A stretch of 55,210 bases of DNA from positions 1 to 55,210 of the forward strand of contig NZ_CAMCVG010000004.1 of assembly GCF_945881795.1 (NCBI RefSeq), written 5' to 3'. The translations under genes were made by a program, and so were the position numbers. The DNA is from Rhodoferax sp. OV413. GTDB lineage: Bacteria > Pseudomonadota > Gammaproteobacteria > Burkholderiales > Burkholderiaceae_C. Under the pieces are notes generated by a model. The model did no database searches and was not told the origin of the DNA. It saw only the letters and a program-made list of their open reading frames with translations. This document shows, one piece after another, positions 1-8,963 of the stretch; position 1 is the stretch's first letter, and each line of letters opens with the position of its first letter.

Positions 1-1043
1 TGGACCCCTCGCGGGTGGATGTGAACGTCCACCCCACCAAAATCGAGGTGCGTTTTCGCGATAGCCGGGAGGTACACCAGGCCGTGCGCCACGCGGTCGA
101 AGACACGCTGGCCGCCCCCCGGGCCGCGTCTGCCGACAGTGCAGCTCAAGGGCAAGCGCAGGCGCCTTCATTGCTTGCCCAGCCCGGTGTTTATGTGCCA
201 AATATGCCGGTAGCGCCCATGTACAGTGCGCAACCAGCTATCAAATTTGCAGCAGAAGAGGGCCTGATAGGCCACCGCGTGAACGACATCAGCACACTCT
301 GGCAACGCACCGAAAGCCATAAAGGCTGGGCGGCTGTGGACTCTGCGCAGGTGAAGGGGGAGCCCGCACAGCGGGCGGAGGACACGGAGCAGAGTCCGCA
401 GCCGACCAGCATTCACCGCCCAGAAGACAACGCCCAAGCATGGCCCCTCGGCAGAGCAGTAGCCCAGCTACAAGGCATCTACATCCTGGCCGAAAACGCC
501 CACGGCCTGGTGATCGTGGACATGCACGCCGCCCACGAGCGCATCGTCTACGAGCGGCTCAAGCGCCAGCTCACCCTCACCGCGCCCGACGGCTCGGCGC
601 ACCCCCTGGCCAGCCAGCCGCTGCTCATCCCCGCCACCTTCGCCGCCACCCCCGACGAAGTCGCCACCGCCGAGGCCCACACCGCCACCCTGAACACCCT
701 GGGCCTTGAAATTACCCCCTTCTCGCCCAAAACGCTGGCGGTGCGCGCGGTGCCCACCACGCTCGCACAGGGCGACGCGGTCGAGCTGGCCCGAAGCGTG
801 CTGGCAGAGTTGGCCCAGCACGACGCCAGCACCGTCATACAGCGCGCACACAACGAGATTTTGGGCACCATGGCCTGCCACGGCGCGGTGCGCGCCAACC
901 GCAGACTGACCGTGGAAGAGATGAACGCCCTGCTGCGTGACATGGAAGACACCGAGCGCAGTGACCAATGCAACCACGGCCGCCCGACCTGGCGCCAACT
1001 CAGCATCAAAGAGCTGGACGCGCTGTTCCTGCGCGGTCGATGA
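1..1043 (+). CDS. mutL: DNA mismatch repair protein MutL, 3' part
   Basis: MutL is the ATP-dependent linker of mismatch repair, passing the MutS signal to downstream nuclease and helicase. The frame is open from the window edge, so the N-terminal GHKL ATPase is mostly missing. What remains begins with the conserved [13 protein letters not shown] segment that ends the ATPase region, then a long low-conservation linker, then the C-terminal dimerisation domain ([39 protein letters not shown]). The linker carries a palindromic repeat copy near 206-253. The stop overlaps the miaA start (ATGA), so the two are translationally coupled, a common proteobacterial arrangement. A mutS remnant lies at the far end of the window. 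Confidence 0.96.
   Translation, partial: DPSRVDVNVHPTKIEVRFRDSREVHQAVRHAVEDTLAAPRAASADSAAQGQAQAPSLLAQPGVYVPNMPVAPMYSAQPAIKFAAEEGLIGHRVNDISTLWQRTESHKGWAAVDSAQVKGEPAQRAEDTEQSPQPTSIHRPEDNAQAWPLGRAVAQLQGIYILAENAHGLVIVDMHAAHERIVYERLKRQLTLTAPDGSAHPLASQPLLIPATFAATPDEVATAEAHTATLNTLGLEITPFSPKTLAVRAVPTTLAQGDAVELARSVLAELAQHDASTVIQRAHNEILGTMACHGAVRANRRLTVEEMNALLRDMEDTERSDQCNHGRPTWRQLSIKELDALFLRGR
206..253 (+). repeat. Palindromic two-hairpin element inside mutL linker
   Basis: Positions 210-253 align without gaps to the intergenic copy at 30008-30051: the same GTAGCGCCC start, an unrelated 8-base loop, then TGCGC-NN-CAGCTA-Y-CAAAT and a closing AGC. By eye about 29 of 44 positions agree. It is read in frame as part of the variable MutL linker (residues around [14 protein letters not shown]). 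The copy is degenerate at its last arm (GCAGC instead of ATAGC). Confidence 0.6.
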
Positions 1044-2020
1044 GCCAAATGCCGCCTGCGCCCGCCGCCCTGTGCCTGGCCGGCCCCACCGCTGCGGGCA
1101 AGACTGCCGCCGCCATGGCCATTGCAGCCGAGCACGGCGCCGAGATCATCAGCGTGGACTCGGCGCTGGTCTACCGCGGCATGGACATTGGCACCGCCAA
1201 GCCCGAGCCGCACGAGCTGGCCGCTGTGCGGCACCATCTCATCAACATCCGCGACCCGCTGGACACCTACAGCGCCGCCGAGTTCGCCAAAGACGCCTGC
1301 ACGCTGATGGCCGACATCCGCAGCCGCGGCAAACTGCCCCTGCTGGTGGGCGGCACCATGCTGTATTTCAAGGCGCTGTTTGACGGGCTCGACGACATGC
1401 CCGCCGCCAGCCCCGCGGTGCGCGCCGCGCTGGAGGCCGAGGCGGCAGCGCTTGGCTGGCCCGCTATGCATGCGCAGCTGGCCGTGGTGGATCCGGTGAC
1501 TGCGGCGCGCCTGGCGCCTGCCGACAGCCAGCGGATTCAGCGGGCTTTAGAGGTGTACCGCGTCTCGGGCCTCCCGCTGTCGCACTTTCATGCGCAGCAA
1601 AGTGCTACGAAAAACGTAGCTTCCGGCGCAGACGCAGCGGGCCAATACCTGCTTTTCTCCCTCGAGCCTGAGGACCGCGCCTGGCTGCACGAGCGCATTG
1701 CCCGCCGGTTCGATCTGATGCTGCAAGGCGGCTTTCTGGATGAGGTCCGCACCCTCATGGCCCGTGGCGACCTGCACCCCGATGTGCCCAGCATGCGCTG
1801 CGTGGGCTACCGGCAGGCCTGGGAGGCATTGAGCGGCATCTCGCCCATGGCGGAGATGCGCGACAAAGGCATTTTTGCCACCCGCCAGCTCGCCAAGCGC
1901 CAGATCACCTGGCTGCGATCCATGCCGCAGCGCCAGGTGGTGGCCTGCGACGCGCCCGGCGCGCTTGACACCCTGCTGCGCGCGGTGCGCAGCGCCCTCG
2001 CCACCAAGGCAACACCATGA
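1040..2020 (+). CDS. miaA: tRNA dimethylallyltransferase MiaA
   Basis: MiaA transfers the dimethylallyl group to N6 of A37 in tRNAs that read UNN codons. The ATG at 1040 overlaps the mutL stop; the reading frame is open further upstream, but only this start puts the P-loop GPTAAGKT at residues 15-22. [16 protein letters not shown] follows, matching the family's D-S-x-x-V/I-Y-x-x-x-D-I-G-T-A-K-P signature, then [11 protein letters not shown] and the late [12 protein letters not shown] segment. Length 326 aa is normal. Around residues 185-205 a short insertion rich in Ala/Ser is encoded by a palindromic repeat copy. The gene overlaps the following ABC ATPase by 4 bases. Confidence 0.96.
   Translation: MSQMPPAPAALCLAGPTAAGKTAAAMAIAAEHGAEIISVDSALVYRGMDIGTAKPEPHELAAVRHHLINIRDPLDTYSAAEFAKDACTLMADIRSRGKLPLLVGGTMLYFKALFDGLDDMPAASPAVRAALEAEAAALGWPAMHAQLAVVDPVTAARLAPADSQRIQRALEVYRVSGLPLSHFHAQQSATKNVASGADAAGQYLLFSLEPEDRAWLHERIARRFDLMLQGGFLDEVRTLMARGDLHPDVPSMRCVGYRQAWEALSGISPMAEMRDKGIFATRQLAKRQITWLRSMPQRQVVACDAPGALDTLLRAVRSALATKATP
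1603..1646 (-). repeat. Palindromic element copy inside miaA
   Basis: GCTAC-GAAAAAC-GTAGC forms a clean hairpin at 1603-1620, followed by TTCCGGCGC and a GGCC. This is the family in the inverted orientation relative to the mutL copy. It falls in a variable part of MiaA between the [10 protein letters not shown] and [16 protein letters not shown] segments. Confidence 0.5.
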
Positions 2021-2712
2021 CCCGCCCCGGTCCGACCTCGCCAAACGCTGCCTTGCCTGCCACCCTGCGCATCGAATCTTTGTGCAAGCATTACGGCGCA
2101 ACGCCGGTGTTCGCCGGGGTCACGCTGGATGTGGCGCCGGGCGAATTTGTGGCCATCGTGGGCGAATCGGGCGTAGGCAAATCGACCCTGCTCAACTGCA
2201 TGGCCGGCCTGGACCAGTGGGACAGCGGCCGGGTCTGGCTGGCAGGACACGAGGTAGGCGCCCTGAGCGACGACCAGCGAGCGCTGCTGCGGCGCGAGAA
2301 GGTGGGCTTTGTGTTTCAGGCGTTTCATGTGCTGCCGCACCTGGATGTGGCGCAAAACGTAGGCCTGCCCCTGCTGCTTCTGGGCCGCAACGAGCCCGAA
2401 CGGGTGCAGCAACTGCTGGTGGCGGTGGGACTGGGCGGACTGGGCGGGCGGCTGCCGCACCAGCTCAGCGGCGGGCAGCTCCAGCGGGTGGCGATTGCCC
2501 GCGCGCTGGTGCACCAGCCTGCCCTGCTGCTGGCCGACGAGCCCACCGGCAACCTCGACCCCCAAACCGCCGCCAAAGTGATGCAGGCGCTGGTGGACCA
2601 AACCCGCGAGCACGGTAGCGCGCTGGTGCTGGTGACCCACTCGCTGGCCGCCACCGAGCGCGCCGACCGCGTGCTGCACCTGCGCAGCGACGGGATGTTT
2701 GCGGCGGCTTAA
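2017..2712 (+). CDS. ABC transporter ATP-binding protein, LolD/YbbA type
   Basis: Nucleotide-binding subunit of a MacB/LolD-family (type VII) transporter, which acts on lipoproteins or other envelope substrates rather than importing solutes. It shows Walker [10 protein letters not shown] (residues 49-57), Q-loop [12 protein letters not shown], signature [15 protein letters not shown], Walker [13 protein letters not shown] and a switch His (VTHSL). The GNLD ending of Walker B is typical of the LolD/YbbA group. The ATG overlaps the miaA stop. Its most plausible partner is the FtsX-type permease at 6222-8963, which lies beyond the divergent thi operon; LolCE-like permeases are not seen next to it. 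Function as a pair is inferred. Confidence 0.9.
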   Translation: MTRPGPTSPNAALPATLRIESLCKHYGATPVFAGVTLDVAPGEFVAIVGESGVGKSTLLNCMAGLDQWDSGRVWLAGHEVGALSDDQRALLRREKVGFVFQAFHVLPHLDVAQNVGLPLLLLGRNEPERVQQLLVAVGLGGLGGRLPHQLSGGQLQRVAIARALVHQPALLLADEPTGNLDPQTAAKVMQALVDQTREHGSALVLVTHSLAATERADRVLHLRSDGMFAAA

Positions 2713-2740
2713 GGAGGCCGCTGCCTCTGTCTGCGGCCCG

Positions 2741-3400
2741 CTACCACAGCTGCCGCAGCACCCCCTCCACCAGCCGGAAGCCGCGCAGGGCCACGGCGCG
2801 GGCTTCAGTTTCGTCGTGGGTGACCCAGAGGGTGGCCATTCGGTGTTCGGCGATGTGGGCTTTGAATTCGTCGCGCAGCTGCAGGCGCAGATCGGCGTCC
2901 AGCGCAGAGAAGGGCTCATCCAGCAGCAGCGCCCGCGGCCGCGTGATCAGGGCGCGGGCCAGGGCGACGCGCTGCTGCTCGCCGCCTGAGAGCTGCCAGA
3001 CCCTGGAGCGGGCATAGGCCGCAAGACCAAACCGGGCCAGCATGTCGGCGGCCCGGGCGCGGGCGGCGGCGCGCGGCAGGCGCTGCTCGACCAGCCCGAA
3101 GGCCACGTTGTCTTGCACGTCCAGGTGCGGAAACAAGGCAAAGTCTTGGAACATGAGCGCAAAGCCGCGCCGCTCGGGCGGCAGGGCCGAGATGTCCTGG
3201 CCGTCCATGCGCACCGTGCCGGCGTCCGCCGGCTCCAGACCCGCGGCAATGCGCAGCAAAGTGCTCTTGCCGCTGCCGCTGGGCCCGAGCAGGGCCACGG
3301 TTTCCCCCGCGTCCACCGCCACCGACACGTCTCGCAGCAGCGGCTGGGGGGCTCCGGCAGGCGGCGTCCAGTGTTTGGAGATGTGGATGAATTCAAGCAT
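2741..3400 (-). CDS. thiQ: Thiamine ABC transporter ATP-binding protein ThiQ
   Basis: ATPase of the thiamine/thiamine pyrophosphate importer. Walker A GPSGSGKST (residues 39-47), Q-loop FQDFALFPHL, signature LSGGEQQRVALARAL, Walker B ALLLDEPFSALD and VTHDE. I chose ATG 3400 (MLEFIHISKHW), which gives 219 aa and overlaps the thiP end by 8 bases; the frame is open further upstream, but that part would lie deeper in thiP. Family alone would allow other substrates (spermidine, iron, sulfate); the TPP riboswitch ahead of the operon fixes thiamine as the likely one. Confidence 0.9.
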   Translation of the reverse strand: MLEFIHISKHWTPPAGAPQPLLRDVSVAVDAGETVALLGPSGSGKSTLLRIAAGLEPADAGTVRMDGQDISALPPERRGFALMFQDFALFPHLDVQDNVAFGLVEQRLPRAAARARAADMLARFGLAAYARSRVWQLSGGEQQRVALARALITRPRALLLDEPFSALDADLRLQLRDEFKAHIAEHRMATLWVTHDETEARAVALRGFRLVEGVLRQLW

Positions 3401-4940
3401 GGGGCGCGTCCTCGTCGGTGGGCCATTCAATCAGCACAAAGGCCAGCAGAGCCAGCGCCATCAGCACGCAGGCCAGCAGCTGCGCAGCGGCCAGGTTAGC
3501 CGCACCGGGCTTGCCCAGGTACTGGTAGATCAGGGTGCTGAGGGTCAGCCATTCGGGGCGCGAAAGGAACAGGCTGACCGCAAATTCGCCCACCGCAGTG
3601 GCCGCCGCGAAGGCCATGCCGCGCCGCAGCGCGGGCGCCAGCAGCGGCAGCGTGACCCGGAAAAAGCAGCGCCACGGGCCGGCGCCCAGGCTGCGCGCGG
3701 CCTCGGTGTAGTGGGCGGGCAGGCCATCGAGGCGCGCCGCCAGCGACTTGGCCACGAACGGGTAGGCCAACAGCGCGTAAGCTGCCACCAGCAACTCCAT
3801 GCTGGCGCTGGCCTGCGGGTACAGGAGCAGCAGCCCGAAAGCCACCATGACCGGCGAGACGATGAACGGCAAAAACACCAGCGTGCGCAGCCACATCAGA
3901 TGCCGCGCCGCCAGCGCGTGCGCCAGGCCCAGGGCGCTCGCCAGCAGCAGGGCCAGAAAGGTGAAGCGGGCGGTATTGTAGAGGGCGAGCAAAGTATCCT
4001 CATCGGTCAACACGTTCAGCGCATCCGCTCCTGAATCTATAGCGCCTAGCGCAATAGCCACCAGCGGTGCGGCACAAATAAGCATCCAAACTAGCACCAT
4101 CGCCAACACCGCCGCCCACTGCAGCGCACCCTGCGGGCGGCGGCGCGGCAGCCGGTCGGCGCGGGCGGGGCCGGCCAGGCGGCGCTCGGCAGCGGCATAG
4201 CCCCAGGCCACCAGCGCGGTGAGGGCCAGCATCCAGACCGACAGCACGCCGGCCTGCCCCAGCTGCAGCTCGTGCGCGACCAGGGTGTAGACCTCGACTT
4301 CAGCGGTGGCGTAGTCCTGTCCGCCCAGCACCAGGGCCAGACCGAAGCCTGAGAAGCAATACAAAAACACCAGACACAGGGCAGACGCCATCCACGGCGC
4401 CAGCGCCGGCCACTCCACCCGCCAGAAGGCGCGCCACGGCGTGGCACCGAGGCTGCGGGCCGCGGCCACCCGGGCTGCGCTGACGCTGCCAAGGCCGTCT
4501 ACCCCCGCGCGCACCACCACGCACAAGTTAAAGAAGAGATTGCCGTACAGCAGCAGCCAGGGCGTGCCCTGCAGCGCATTCCCCCAGAGCGTGAGCACGC
4601 CCAGCGCAGCTACCAGCGTGGGCACCACAAAGGGCAGCATCAGCCCGCGCAGCAAGAGCCTTCGCCCTGCAAACTCCCACCGCGCCAGCACCCAGGCCAT
4701 CGGCAAGCCCAGCAGCAGCGTGACACCGCAGGTCACCGCAGCCTGCCCCAGCGACCACAGCAAGCGCCCCCGCAGGTAAGCGTCATGCCACGGGGCCCAG
4801 AAGCCGGCTGCGCCCCCGCCCTCCCAGGCTTGCGCGCCGCCTTCCACGATCAGGCGCAGCGCTGGCGCCAGCAGCATGAGCACCAGAAACCCCAGCGGCA
4901 GGGCCGCCAGCGTCCAGCGTTCTGTGCGGGTCTGGCGCAC
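3393..4940 (-). CDS. thiP: Thiamine ABC transporter permease ThiP
   Basis: Fused double-permease (515 aa) of the ThiP/FbpB type: two halves, each with about six membrane segments and one EAA loop. The loops read AARSLGATPWRAFWRVEWP in the first half and AARSLGAGPWRCFFRVTLP in the second, where ThiQ docks. Periplasmic thiamine delivered by ThiB passes through this channel. The gene begins 6 bases after thiB ends and overlaps thiQ by 8 bases. The protein starts MRQTRTERW and the first membrane segment begins near residue 12. Confidence 0.93.
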   Translation of the reverse strand: MRQTRTERWTLAALPLGFLVLMLLAPALRLIVEGGAQAWEGGGAAGFWAPWHDAYLRGRLLWSLGQAAVTCGVTLLLGLPMAWVLARWEFAGRRLLLRGLMLPFVVPTLVAALGVLTLWGNALQGTPWLLLYGNLFFNLCVVVRAGVDGLGSVSAARVAAARSLGATPWRAFWRVEWPALAPWMASALCLVFLYCFSGFGLALVLGGQDYATAEVEVYTLVAHELQLGQAGVLSVWMLALTALVAWGYAAAERRLAGPARADRLPRRRPQGALQWAAVLAMVLVWMLICAAPLVAIALGAIDSGADALNVLTDEDTLLALYNTARFTFLALLLASALGLAHALAARHLMWLRTLVFLPFIVSPVMVAFGLLLLYPQASASMELLVAAYALLAYPFVAKSLAARLDGLPAHYTEAARSLGAGPWRCFFRVTLPLLAPALRRGMAFAAATAVGEFAVSLFLSRPEWLTLSTLIYQYLGKPGAANLAAAQLLACVLMALALLAFVLIEWPTDEDAPHA

Positions 4941-4946
4941 GGGTGC

Positions 4947-5996
4947 TTACTTCAGCACCACCTTGGTCCAGCGGGCCAGCCAGTCTGCCCCTTTGGCGGC
5001 GATGTCGGCGTCTGCGGGGGCGCTAAAGGCGGCAGGCTCGGGGGCGAACCGGAACGCATCAGACTTGGCCACGCCCGCCTCGGCGGGGAACATCCACATC
5101 TCGGTTTGCAGGCCGGCCTGAACGGGACCCGAGCGCATGAAATCCACAAACTTATCGGCCGCAGCGCGCTGCTTGCCGCCCTTCACCACAGCCACGCCTT
5201 CGACCTGGCGGAACACCGCACCCGCCAGGCTCAAGGACGCGGTGGGCGGCTCGGACAGCTTGGTCTTGCTGTAGAACAGCTCAGCGGCGGGGCTGCTGGC
5301 GTAGCTCACCACGATGGGGTATTTGCCGCCGTTGCGGCTGAAGTCGGTGTAGTAGGCCTCGGTCCAGCCTTTGGAAACCTTCACCCCATTGGCGCGCAGC
5401 TTGCCCCAGAACTCAAACGCCTTGTCCTCGCCCAGGGTGGCGATGGTGGAGAGCAGGAAGGCGTAGCCCGGGCTGCTGGTGGCGGGGTTTTGCACGACCA
5501 GCAGCTTGGCGTAGGCGCTCTGGGTCAGGTCCTCCAGCGAAGCCGGCGGGGCGAGGCCTTTCTTGGCGAACCAGGCCTTGTCCACATTCAGGGTCACGTA
5601 GCCGTAGTCCACCGGCACCAGCGGCGCGGGCAAATCGGCCAGGGGCTCGCGGCCGGCGGCGGCAGCGCCGGTGCTGTCGAGCACGTCAGCGGCCAGCGCC
5701 TTGGGGGCAAGAGCGTTGTCGATGCCAAACACCACATCGGCAATCGGGTTGGCCTTGGTCAGGATGAGCTTGTTGAGCATTTCACCGGCGTCGCCGGCCT
5801 TGACGATGCGCAGCTTCACGCCGTTCTCTTTTTCAAACTGCTTGAGCAGCGGCTTGGGCACGACGAAGGCGCTGTGGGTCAGCACCCGGAGTTCGGGCGT
5901 GGCCGGCTGCGCCGCGATGGGGGCGGTGGCAACACCGGCGCCCAGCAGGGTGGCGACGGCAGCAGTCTTGAGTTTGGAAAAAATCCCGTGTGGCAT
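4947..5996 (-). CDS. thiB: Thiamine-binding periplasmic protein ThiB
   Basis: Substrate-binding protein, 349 aa, with an N-terminal signal peptide (KLKTAAVATLLGAGVATA, cleavage near AAQ-PATPELRV). The mature part starts with ELRVLTHSAF and contains DVVFGIDNALAPKAL and VDYGYVTLNVDKAWF, matching the ThiB/TbpA group. First gene of thiBPQ; a strong Shine-Dalgarno (GAAGGAG on the minus strand, about 6003-6009) precedes the ATG at 5996. Expression is expected to fall when intracellular thiamine pyrophosphate is high, through the riboswitch upstream. Confidence 0.93.
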   Translation of the reverse strand: MPHGIFSKLKTAAVATLLGAGVATAPIAAQPATPELRVLTHSAFVVPKPLLKQFEKENGVKLRIVKAGDAGEMLNKLILTKANPIADVVFGIDNALAPKALAADVLDSTGAAAAGREPLADLPAPLVPVDYGYVTLNVDKAWFAKKGLAPPASLEDLTQSAYAKLLVVQNPATSSPGYAFLLSTIATLGEDKAFEFWGKLRANGVKVSKGWTEAYYTDFSRNGGKYPIVVSYASSPAAELFYSKTKLSEPPTASLSLAGAVFRQVEGVAVVKGGKQRAAADKFVDFMRSGPVQAGLQTEMWMFPAEAGVAKSDAFRFAPEPAAFSAPADADIAAKGADWLARWTKVVLK

Positions 5997-6067
5997 GGTG
6001 CGCTCCTTCTTTCAATGCGCCAGCGGCGGCAGCATCAAAAGCCGGCACCCCGGGGGGATAACAGGCT

Positions 6068-6142
6068 TCTCACACTCCCTACGCTGGCATGACCCAGATC
6101 AGGTGAATGGGGTATTTCTCAGTCCTGTCACGGACACCCCCG
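6068..6142 (-). promoter_or_regulatory. TPP riboswitch (THI element) ahead of thiBPQ
   Basis: Read on the minus strand the leader has the conserved THI blocks in order: GGGGGTGTCC, CTGAGAAATACCCC, CACCTGATCTGGGTCATGCC and AGCGTAGGGA. These are the P2/P3 and pyrophosphate-sensor P4/P5 elements of the thiamine pyrophosphate aptamer. The 70-base stretch between aptamer and thiB start holds a C-rich/G-rich block (CCCCCCGGGG near 6049-6058) that could form an alternative stem and switch access to the Shine-Dalgarno; that expression platform is inferred. Aptamer edges are approximate. Confidence 0.95.
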
Positions 6143-6221
6143 GTGGAGCGCGGATTGTAGAGCACACCCGACCGGCGGTTCCCAGCCCGGCCCTGCCCGC
6201 CGAAGACCGCACAATCGCGCC

Positions 6222-8963
6222 ATGTCTGACGACACCTCCTCTGCCCCCCGCCGCGAATACTCCAGCAGCGAACACGCCAACAGCGAAGGCGCCCGCCGCT
6301 TTGGTGCATCACCGCTGTGGGCGCTGCTTCGCAGCTTTTCGTGGCAAGAGCTGCGCCAGCACCCGTGGCGCAATGCGGCGGCGGTGGTGTCGGTGATGTT
6401 GGGAGTGGCGCTGGCGTTTTCGGTGCACCTGATTAACGCCTCGGCGCTGGACGAGTTCTCGCAGGCGGTGCGGTCGGTGGGCGGTCAGCCGGACCTGGAA
6501 CTGCGCATGGCCAACAGCAATGACGCCGTGCCGCTGGCGCTGTGGGGCCGCCTGCAGCGCGATGCGGAGGTTGCGCTGGCCGCGCCGGTGCTCGAGCTGA
6601 ACACCTACGCACGGCCGGACGCCCCCCCCGGCGAAAAGCGCGTCCTCCTGCGGGTGCTGGGCATAGACCCGCTGCAGGTGGCGCTGCTGGCGCCCGACCT
6701 GATGCCTATACAGGCCGCGCCGCCCGACGACACGCGCCAGCGCGAGCGGCTGGCCATGTTTGCGCCGGATGCGGTCTTCCTGAACCCGCTGGCCCGCCAG
6801 GCCCTGGGCGGGGGCCAGAGCGGAGAGCGCCTGCTACTGCAAAACGGGCTGTCGCTGCTCCGCGTGCGGGTGGCGGGGTCGATATCTGCCGGCGGAGCCG
6901 CGCTGGCGGTGATGGACATTGCGGCCGCGCAGGACCTGTTTGGCTTGGGCGAGCGCATCACCCGAGTCGACCTGCGGCTGCGCCCGGGCGTGGACCGCCA
7001 GGCATTGCAGCAGCGACTGCAAACTGCGGCCGACTGGCCCGCCGGTGCGACGCTGCGCGAGCCGGGTGACGCGGTGGCGCGCATCAGCAACCTGTCGAGG
7101 GCCTACCGGGTCAACCTCACGGTGCTGGCGTTGGTGGCTTTGTTTACCGGCGGGTTTTTGGTGTTTTCGGTGCTGGCGCTGAGCGTGTCAAGGCGCGCGC
7201 AGCAGTTTGCTTTGCTGGCGGTGCTCGGCCTGACCGGGCGCCAGCGCATGCAGCTGGTGCTGTGTGAGGCCGCAGGGCTGGGAGTATTCGGCAGTGTGCT
7301 GGGCCTGCTGTTGGGAACCGGCCTGGCCGCGCTGGCGCTGCGGCTGTTGGGCGGCGATTTAGGCGGCGGTTACTTCAGCGGCGCAGCGCCGGCCCTGCAG
7401 TGGAGCGCCTGGGCCGCGCTGGTTTTCGGGGCGCTGGGCACGGCGGCGGCGCTTTTGGGGGCATGGGGGCCTGCCCGCCTCGCAGAAAAACTGCCGCCGG
7501 CGCAAACGCTCAAGGGCCTGGGGCAGGCCGGGAGCGGCAGTGTTCAGCTGAGCATGGGGGCTTGCCTGCTGCTGGGCGGGCTGCTGCTGGCCCTGATGCC
7601 GCCGGTATGGGACATGCCGCTGGCGGCTTATTTCAGCGTGGCGGCCTTGTTGCTGGGCGGCATCATGAGCCTACCGGCGCTGGTGGGCGCGGTGCTGGAC
7701 CGGGTGGCGCCCTGGCTGGGGCGCAGCCTGCTGCCGCTGCTGGCGGTGGAGCGGGCCCGCCGCGTGCGCCAGAGCGCGGCCGTGGCGGTGAGCGGCGTGG
7801 TGGCGGCGCTGAGCCTGGCGGTCGCGCTGACGGTGATGGTGGCTAGTTTTCGCGGCTCGGTCATGGAGTGGCTGGACCAGGTGCTGCCGGCGGATCTGTA
7901 TCTGCGCACCGGGGCCGGCAGCGCCCAAGACAGCGCCTACCTCGACCCCGCCTTTGTGCTGGAAGCCGCGAAGCTCCCCGGTGTGGCGCGCGCAAGCACG
8001 CAGCGGGTTGTCAGCCTCTCGCTCGACGCGGCCAAGCCTGCGGTGGCTTTGATTGCCCGCCCGCTGCGCGACCCCGACGGGCGGCTCACGGTGCCGCTGG
8101 TGGGCGACGCGGTACCGGCGCCCGCGGGCAGCGTGGCGGTGTATGTGAGCGAGGCGGTAGTGGACTTGTATGGCGCGCGGGTGGGCCAGCCGTTTGAGGC
8201 GCTGGGCCGTGTTTTGGTGCCAAATAAGCCTCTAAGCCCCGCCGATATTGCGCAGAACGCTTCATTTTTTGTAGCAGGCGTATGGCGCGACTATGGCCGC
8301 CAAGGCGGCGCCATCACCATCGACCAGTCGGACTTTGAGCGCCTGCGCGAAGACTCGCGGGTCAACGACATGGCCTTCTGGCTGGCCGAACGGGGGACCG
8401 GGGAGGCCGAAGGAAGCAACGTAGCCACTCTGCAAGACCAGATGCGCGCGTTGGCGGACCGCCTGGCCGGCACGCCCGGCGGCGAGGCGGGGCGGCTGCT
8501 GGAGTTTGGCTCGGCGCGCGAGATTCGAGCCGTCAGCCTCAAGATTTTTGACCGCAGCTTTGCCGTGACTTACTGGCTGCAGGCGGTGGCCATTGCCATC
8601 GGGCTGTTCGGGGTGGCGGCCAGCTTTAGCGCGCAGGTGCTGGCGCGGCGCAAGGAATTCGGCCTGCTGGTGCACCTGGGGCTCACCCGGCGGCAGATTT
8701 TGCGGGTGGTCGCGCTGGAAGGCGCAGCCTGGACCACGCTGGGCGCACTCGCCGGCATCGCGCTGGGGCTGGCGGTGTCAGTGGTGCTGGTGCATGTGGT
8801 GAACCCGCAGAGCTTTCACTGGACGATGGAGCTCGCCCTGCCCTGGGGCCGCTTGGCCGCATTGGGCGCCGCCGTCATTGCCGCAGGCACGCTCACCGCC
8901 TGGATCGCCGGCCGCGCTGCCGCCGGGCGGGATGCGGTGATGGCGGTGAAGGAGGATTGGTGA
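6222..8963 (+). CDS. FtsX-family ABC transporter permease (YbbP-like)
   Basis: Large permease of 913 aa with two MacB/FtsX units. A first membrane segment near residue 50 (AAAVVSVMLGVALAFSVHL) is followed by a periplasmic domain. Membrane segments then cluster around residues 300-480 and again after 510, with a second periplasmic domain and the C-terminal FtsX block (FGVAASFSAQVLARRKEFGLL and following segments). This duplicated layout resembles E. coli YbbP, which pairs with the ATPase YbbA. The candidate ATPase is at 2017-2712. The stop overlaps the start of the AttH-like gene. Substrate unknown; lipid, lipoprotein or secreted factor transport are possible. The ATG at 6222 is divergent from the thi operon promoter region. 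Confidence 0.88.
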   Translation: MSDDTSSAPRREYSSSEHANSEGARRFGASPLWALLRSFSWQELRQHPWRNAAAVVSVMLGVALAFSVHLINASALDEFSQAVRSVGGQPDLELRMANSNDAVPLALWGRLQRDAEVALAAPVLELNTYARPDAPPGEKRVLLRVLGIDPLQVALLAPDLMPIQAAPPDDTRQRERLAMFAPDAVFLNPLARQALGGGQSGERLLLQNGLSLLRVRVAGSISAGGAALAVMDIAAAQDLFGLGERITRVDLRLRPGVDRQALQQRLQTAADWPAGATLREPGDAVARISNLSRAYRVNLTVLALVALFTGGFLVFSVLALSVSRRAQQFALLAVLGLTGRQRMQLVLCEAAGLGVFGSVLGLLLGTGLAALALRLLGGDLGGGYFSGAAPALQWSAWAALVFGALGTAAALLGAWGPARLAEKLPPAQTLKGLGQAGSGSVQLSMGACLLLGGLLLALMPPVWDMPLAAYFSVAALLLGGIMSLPALVGAVLDRVAPWLGRSLLPLLAVERARRVRQSAAVAVSGVVAALSLAVALTVMVASFRGSVMEWLDQVLPADLYLRTGAGSAQDSAYLDPAFVLEAAKLPGVARASTQRVVSLSLDAAKPAVALIARPLRDPDGRLTVPLVGDAVPAPAGSVAVYVSEAVVDLYGARVGQPFEALGRVLVPNKPLSPADIAQNASFFVAGVWRDYGRQGGAITIDQSDFERLREDSRVNDMAFWLAERGTGEAEGSNVATLQDQMRALADRLAGTPGGEAGRLLEFGSAREIRAVSLKIFDRSFAVTYWLQAVAIAIGLFGVAASFSAQVLARRKEFGLLVHLGLTRRQILRVVALEGAAWTTLGALAGIALGLAVSVVLVHVVNPQSFHWTMELALPWGRLAALGAAVIAAGTLTAWIAGRAAAGRDAVMAVKEDW
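8228..8276 (+). repeat. Possible degenerate palindromic element in the FtsX permease gene
   Basis: The stretch AAGCCTCTAAGC...GCGCAGAACGCTTC...TTTTTTGTAGC keeps the order of blocks seen in the other copies (GCCTC, GCGC, closing GTAGC) but the CAGCTA arm is lost. It encodes part of the second periplasmic domain (KPLSPADIAQNASFF). Weak candidate. Confidence 0.3.

Noticed and set aside
3042-4034. 330-codon plus-strand open frame
   Set aside because: Antisense to thiQ and thiP; both real genes show full ABC motifs on the other strand.
4031-4067. Palindromic-element-like sequence in thiP
   Set aside because: Only TATAGC and TAGCGC fragments match, block order is wrong, and the encoded segment looks like ordinary permease sequence.
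4785-6092. Long open frame on the plus strand over thiP/thiB
   Set aside because: It mirrors thiB and the start of thiP in reverse; sequence is low-complexity Gly/His/Gln-rich as expected from antisense reading of high-GC genes.
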